Below are positions 6,422 through 7,412 of a stretch of 7,412 nt of DNA, piece after piece. The stretch's first letter is position 1; every line of letters starts with the position of its first letter. The DNA lies in assembly GCA_017882935.1 (NCBI GenBank), contig JADGOP010000107.1, forward strand, positions 1 through 7,412, written 5' to 3'. A program made the position numbers and the translations under genes. The DNA is from Actinomycetota bacterium (lineage in GTDB: Bacteria; Actinomycetota; Acidimicrobiia; Acidimicrobiales; Iamiaceae). The notes beneath the pieces are model-generated. The model saw nothing but the letters and a program-made list of their open reading frames with translations. It was not told the origin of the DNA and made no database searches.

Positions 6422-6478
6422 CCGGTTCTGGGTGGGGATCAGCGTGCTGGGGCACGCCGATTCCCACCCAGAACGCGG
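6422..6478. terminator. Bidirectional two-part hairpin terminator between convergent genes
   Basis: Outer arms GTTCTGGGTGGGGATC (6425-6440) and GATTCCCACCCAGAAC (6459-6474) pair over 16 bp, with one G-U on the plus-strand transcript. After an A/C mismatch, an inner stem GCGTGC (6442-6447)/GCACGC (6452-6457) closes a TGGG loop. CCG (6422-6424) and CGG (6476-6478) extend the base past a one-base bulge. It lies 10 nt after the stop of the secreted-protein gene and about 30 nt after the stop of the lipoprotein gene, so it can serve both. There is no T-run on either side, a form often seen in high-GC actinobacteria. Confidence 0.8.
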
Positions 6479-6507
6479 ACGTCGTGAAGCCGCGGCCCTC
6501 CCGGCGG

Positions 6508-7107
6508 TCAGCTCGCGGGCTTGGCGGCGCGGAAGGTCGCCGACCCGGCCACCACCGGGTCCACGTAGATCTCGATCGACGGGTCGGTGCTGCGGGCCTG
6601 TCGGCGGATGGCGGGCAGGTCGAGCTGGTCCCAGCGGACCGCGGCCGACTTGGGTCGGGTGACGTAGACGCGGGTGAGCGGCGGCGGCTCCGCCACGTCG
6701 GCCGGCGGGTGCTGCGCCTCCTGACAGAGGTCGACCGAGTACAGCCCGGGGTAGCGGGCGAGCAGGATCGGGACCACGGCCCTGGTCAGCGGCGCCAGGC
6801 CGGTGGCGTACTGGTCGGGGGTGCGGGCGTCGCGCGGGCGGGCGTACAGGCTGAGCATCACGTGGTGGTCGGGTGTGGGGTTGGTCTCGACCTCGACGCG
6901 CTGCACGTCGTCGCCGAAGCGGGCGAGGATCGGCGCCACGACGGCCTTCAACGAAGCCTGGTCGGAGGGCGGCAGGCCGGCCCGACGCCCCGTGGTGGAC
7001 GTGGCCGCCGCGCCGTGCGAGGAGCCCGACGAGCACCCCGCCACGGCCAGGGCCCCGACCAGCGCGGCCCCCGCGCCCACCCTCGCCACGCGGCGGCGCT
7101 CAGGCAT
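6508..7107 (-). CDS. Putative lipoprotein of unknown function
   Basis: A 199-residue protein with a short Arg-rich n-region (4-9), a hydrophobic segment (about 10-23) and a lipobox LAVAGC with Cys25. It should be lipid-modified and anchored to the outer face of the cytoplasmic membrane. A Ser/Gly/Ala/Thr linker (26-45) leads to a mixed alpha/beta-looking domain (about 50-195) with [41 protein letters not shown] and SIEIYVDP stretches. One other cysteine (Cys128) is present. I recognise no enzyme motif or named family. Its ATG lies inside the end of apt, overlapping by 8 nt (7100-7107), and there is no good Shine-Dalgarno, so translation is probably coupled to apt. It sits where rel directly follows apt in many actinobacteria. 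The 3' end faces the shared hairpin. Confidence 0.85.
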   Translation of the reverse strand: MPERRRVARVGAGAALVGALAVAGCSSGSSHGAAATSTTGRRAGLPPSDQASLKAVVAPILARFGDDVQRVEVETNPTPDHHVMLSLYARPRDARTPDQYATGLAPLTRAVVPILLARYPGLYSVDLCQEAQHPPADVAEPPPLTRVYVTRPKSAAVRWDQLDLPAIRRQARSTDPSIEIYVDPVVAGSATFRAAKPAS

Positions 7108-7412
7108 AGGTGACCAGCGAGTGCACCGGCACGCTGCCGAGCTGGGCCCGGCCGCCGAGGAACAGCAGCTCGATGACGAAGCCGAAGCCGATCACCTCAC
7201 CCCCCAGCTTCTCGACGAGGCGGGCGGTGGCCGCCGCGGTGCCGCCCGTGGCGAGCACGTCGTCGATGATCAGCACGCGCTCCCCCGGTCGGACCGCGTC
7301 GCGGTGCACCTCGAGCAGGTCGGTGCCGTACTCGAGCTCGTACTCCTCGCGCTCGATCTGCCACGGCAGCTTGCCCGCCTTGCGGACCGGCACGAACCCC
7401 GCGCCGAAGTGG
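7100..7412 (-). CDS. apt: Adenine phosphoribosyltransferase, C-terminal part (N-terminus outside window)
   Basis: Salvages adenine with PRPP to give AMP and pyrophosphate in the cytoplasm. The visible 103 residues begin [17 protein letters not shown]. They include the Apt-typical [17 protein letters not shown] and the type I PRTase PRPP-binding loop [14 protein letters not shown], then [18 protein letters not shown] and a short end, HSLVTYA. Apt proteins are usually about 170-180 residues, so roughly 70 N-terminal residues lie beyond the right edge; the GTG at 7393 is internal, not the start. The key Asp-Asp and Thr-Gly-Gly-Thr residues are intact. The stop overlaps the start of the lipoprotein gene. 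In many actinobacteria apt lies between secF and rel, so secF or secD may be next outside the window. Confidence 0.95.
   Translation of the reverse strand, partial: HFGAGFVPVRKAGKLPWQIEREEYELEYGTDLLEVHRDAVRPGERVLIIDDVLATGGTAAATARLVEKLGGEVIGFGFVIELLFLGGRAQLGSVPVHSLVTYA

Noticed and set aside
6401..7036. Minus-strand 211-residue open frame overlapping the lipoprotein gene
   Set aside because: It runs through the hairpin and is Arg/Gly/Pro-rich. The overlapping frame has a proper lipoprotein signal and ends cleanly before the hairpin.

Overview
The window is a stretch of a very GC-rich bacterial chromosome, most likely an actinobacterium. The secreted Thr-rich protein and the high GC would suit an Acidimicrobiia-like lineage, but that rank is a guess. 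The signs are the GC content (roughly 70% by eye over nearly all of the window), GTG starts, tightly overlapping genes, and an apt - rel - hisS - aspS series resembling the actinobacterial secDF-apt-rel-...-hisS region. All four of these housekeeping genes lie on the minus strand.

Layout, left to right. Bases 1 to about 180 do not match the rest: a hand count gives about 45% GC over 1-160, and the plus strand carries a fragment of an unrelated reading frame with AAA/TTA/ATA codons. The break falls almost exactly at the aspS stop codon, which suggests an assembly chimera or a recombination joint. aspS (180-1982) and hisS (1979-3322) overlap by 4 nt in a GTGA arrangement. After a 139-nt leader/intergenic region with a small hairpin comes rel (3462-5681), a bifunctional (p)ppGpp synthetase/hydrolase with a strong Shine-Dalgarno. 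The 178-nt divergent region 5682-5859 is unusually rich in symmetry: four copies of the heptamer TGCCACG, a 22-bp GGCC palindrome and a 14-bp palindrome. A plus-strand gene (5860-6411) encodes a small secreted Thr-rich protein. It converges, across a strong two-part hairpin, on a minus-strand lipoprotein gene (6508-7107), whose start overlaps the end of apt (7100-7412, cut by the window edge).

How the genes fit together. Rel makes and degrades (p)ppGpp in response to uncharged tRNA on the ribosome. HisS and AspS charge tRNA. Apt recycles adenine to AMP, so Rel and Apt share purine nucleotide metabolism. AspS carries the residues typical of non-discriminating enzymes, which predicts that the organism makes Asn-tRNA through GatCAB. 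The two exported proteins between apt and rel interrupt the usual order, and nothing in their sequence links them to the stringent response.

I see no tRNA, rRNA, CRISPR array, insertion sequence or recognisable new defence or biosynthetic system here. The points that most deserve a second look are the left-end discontinuity, the symmetric sites between rel and the secreted-protein gene, and the two-gene insertion between apt and rel.
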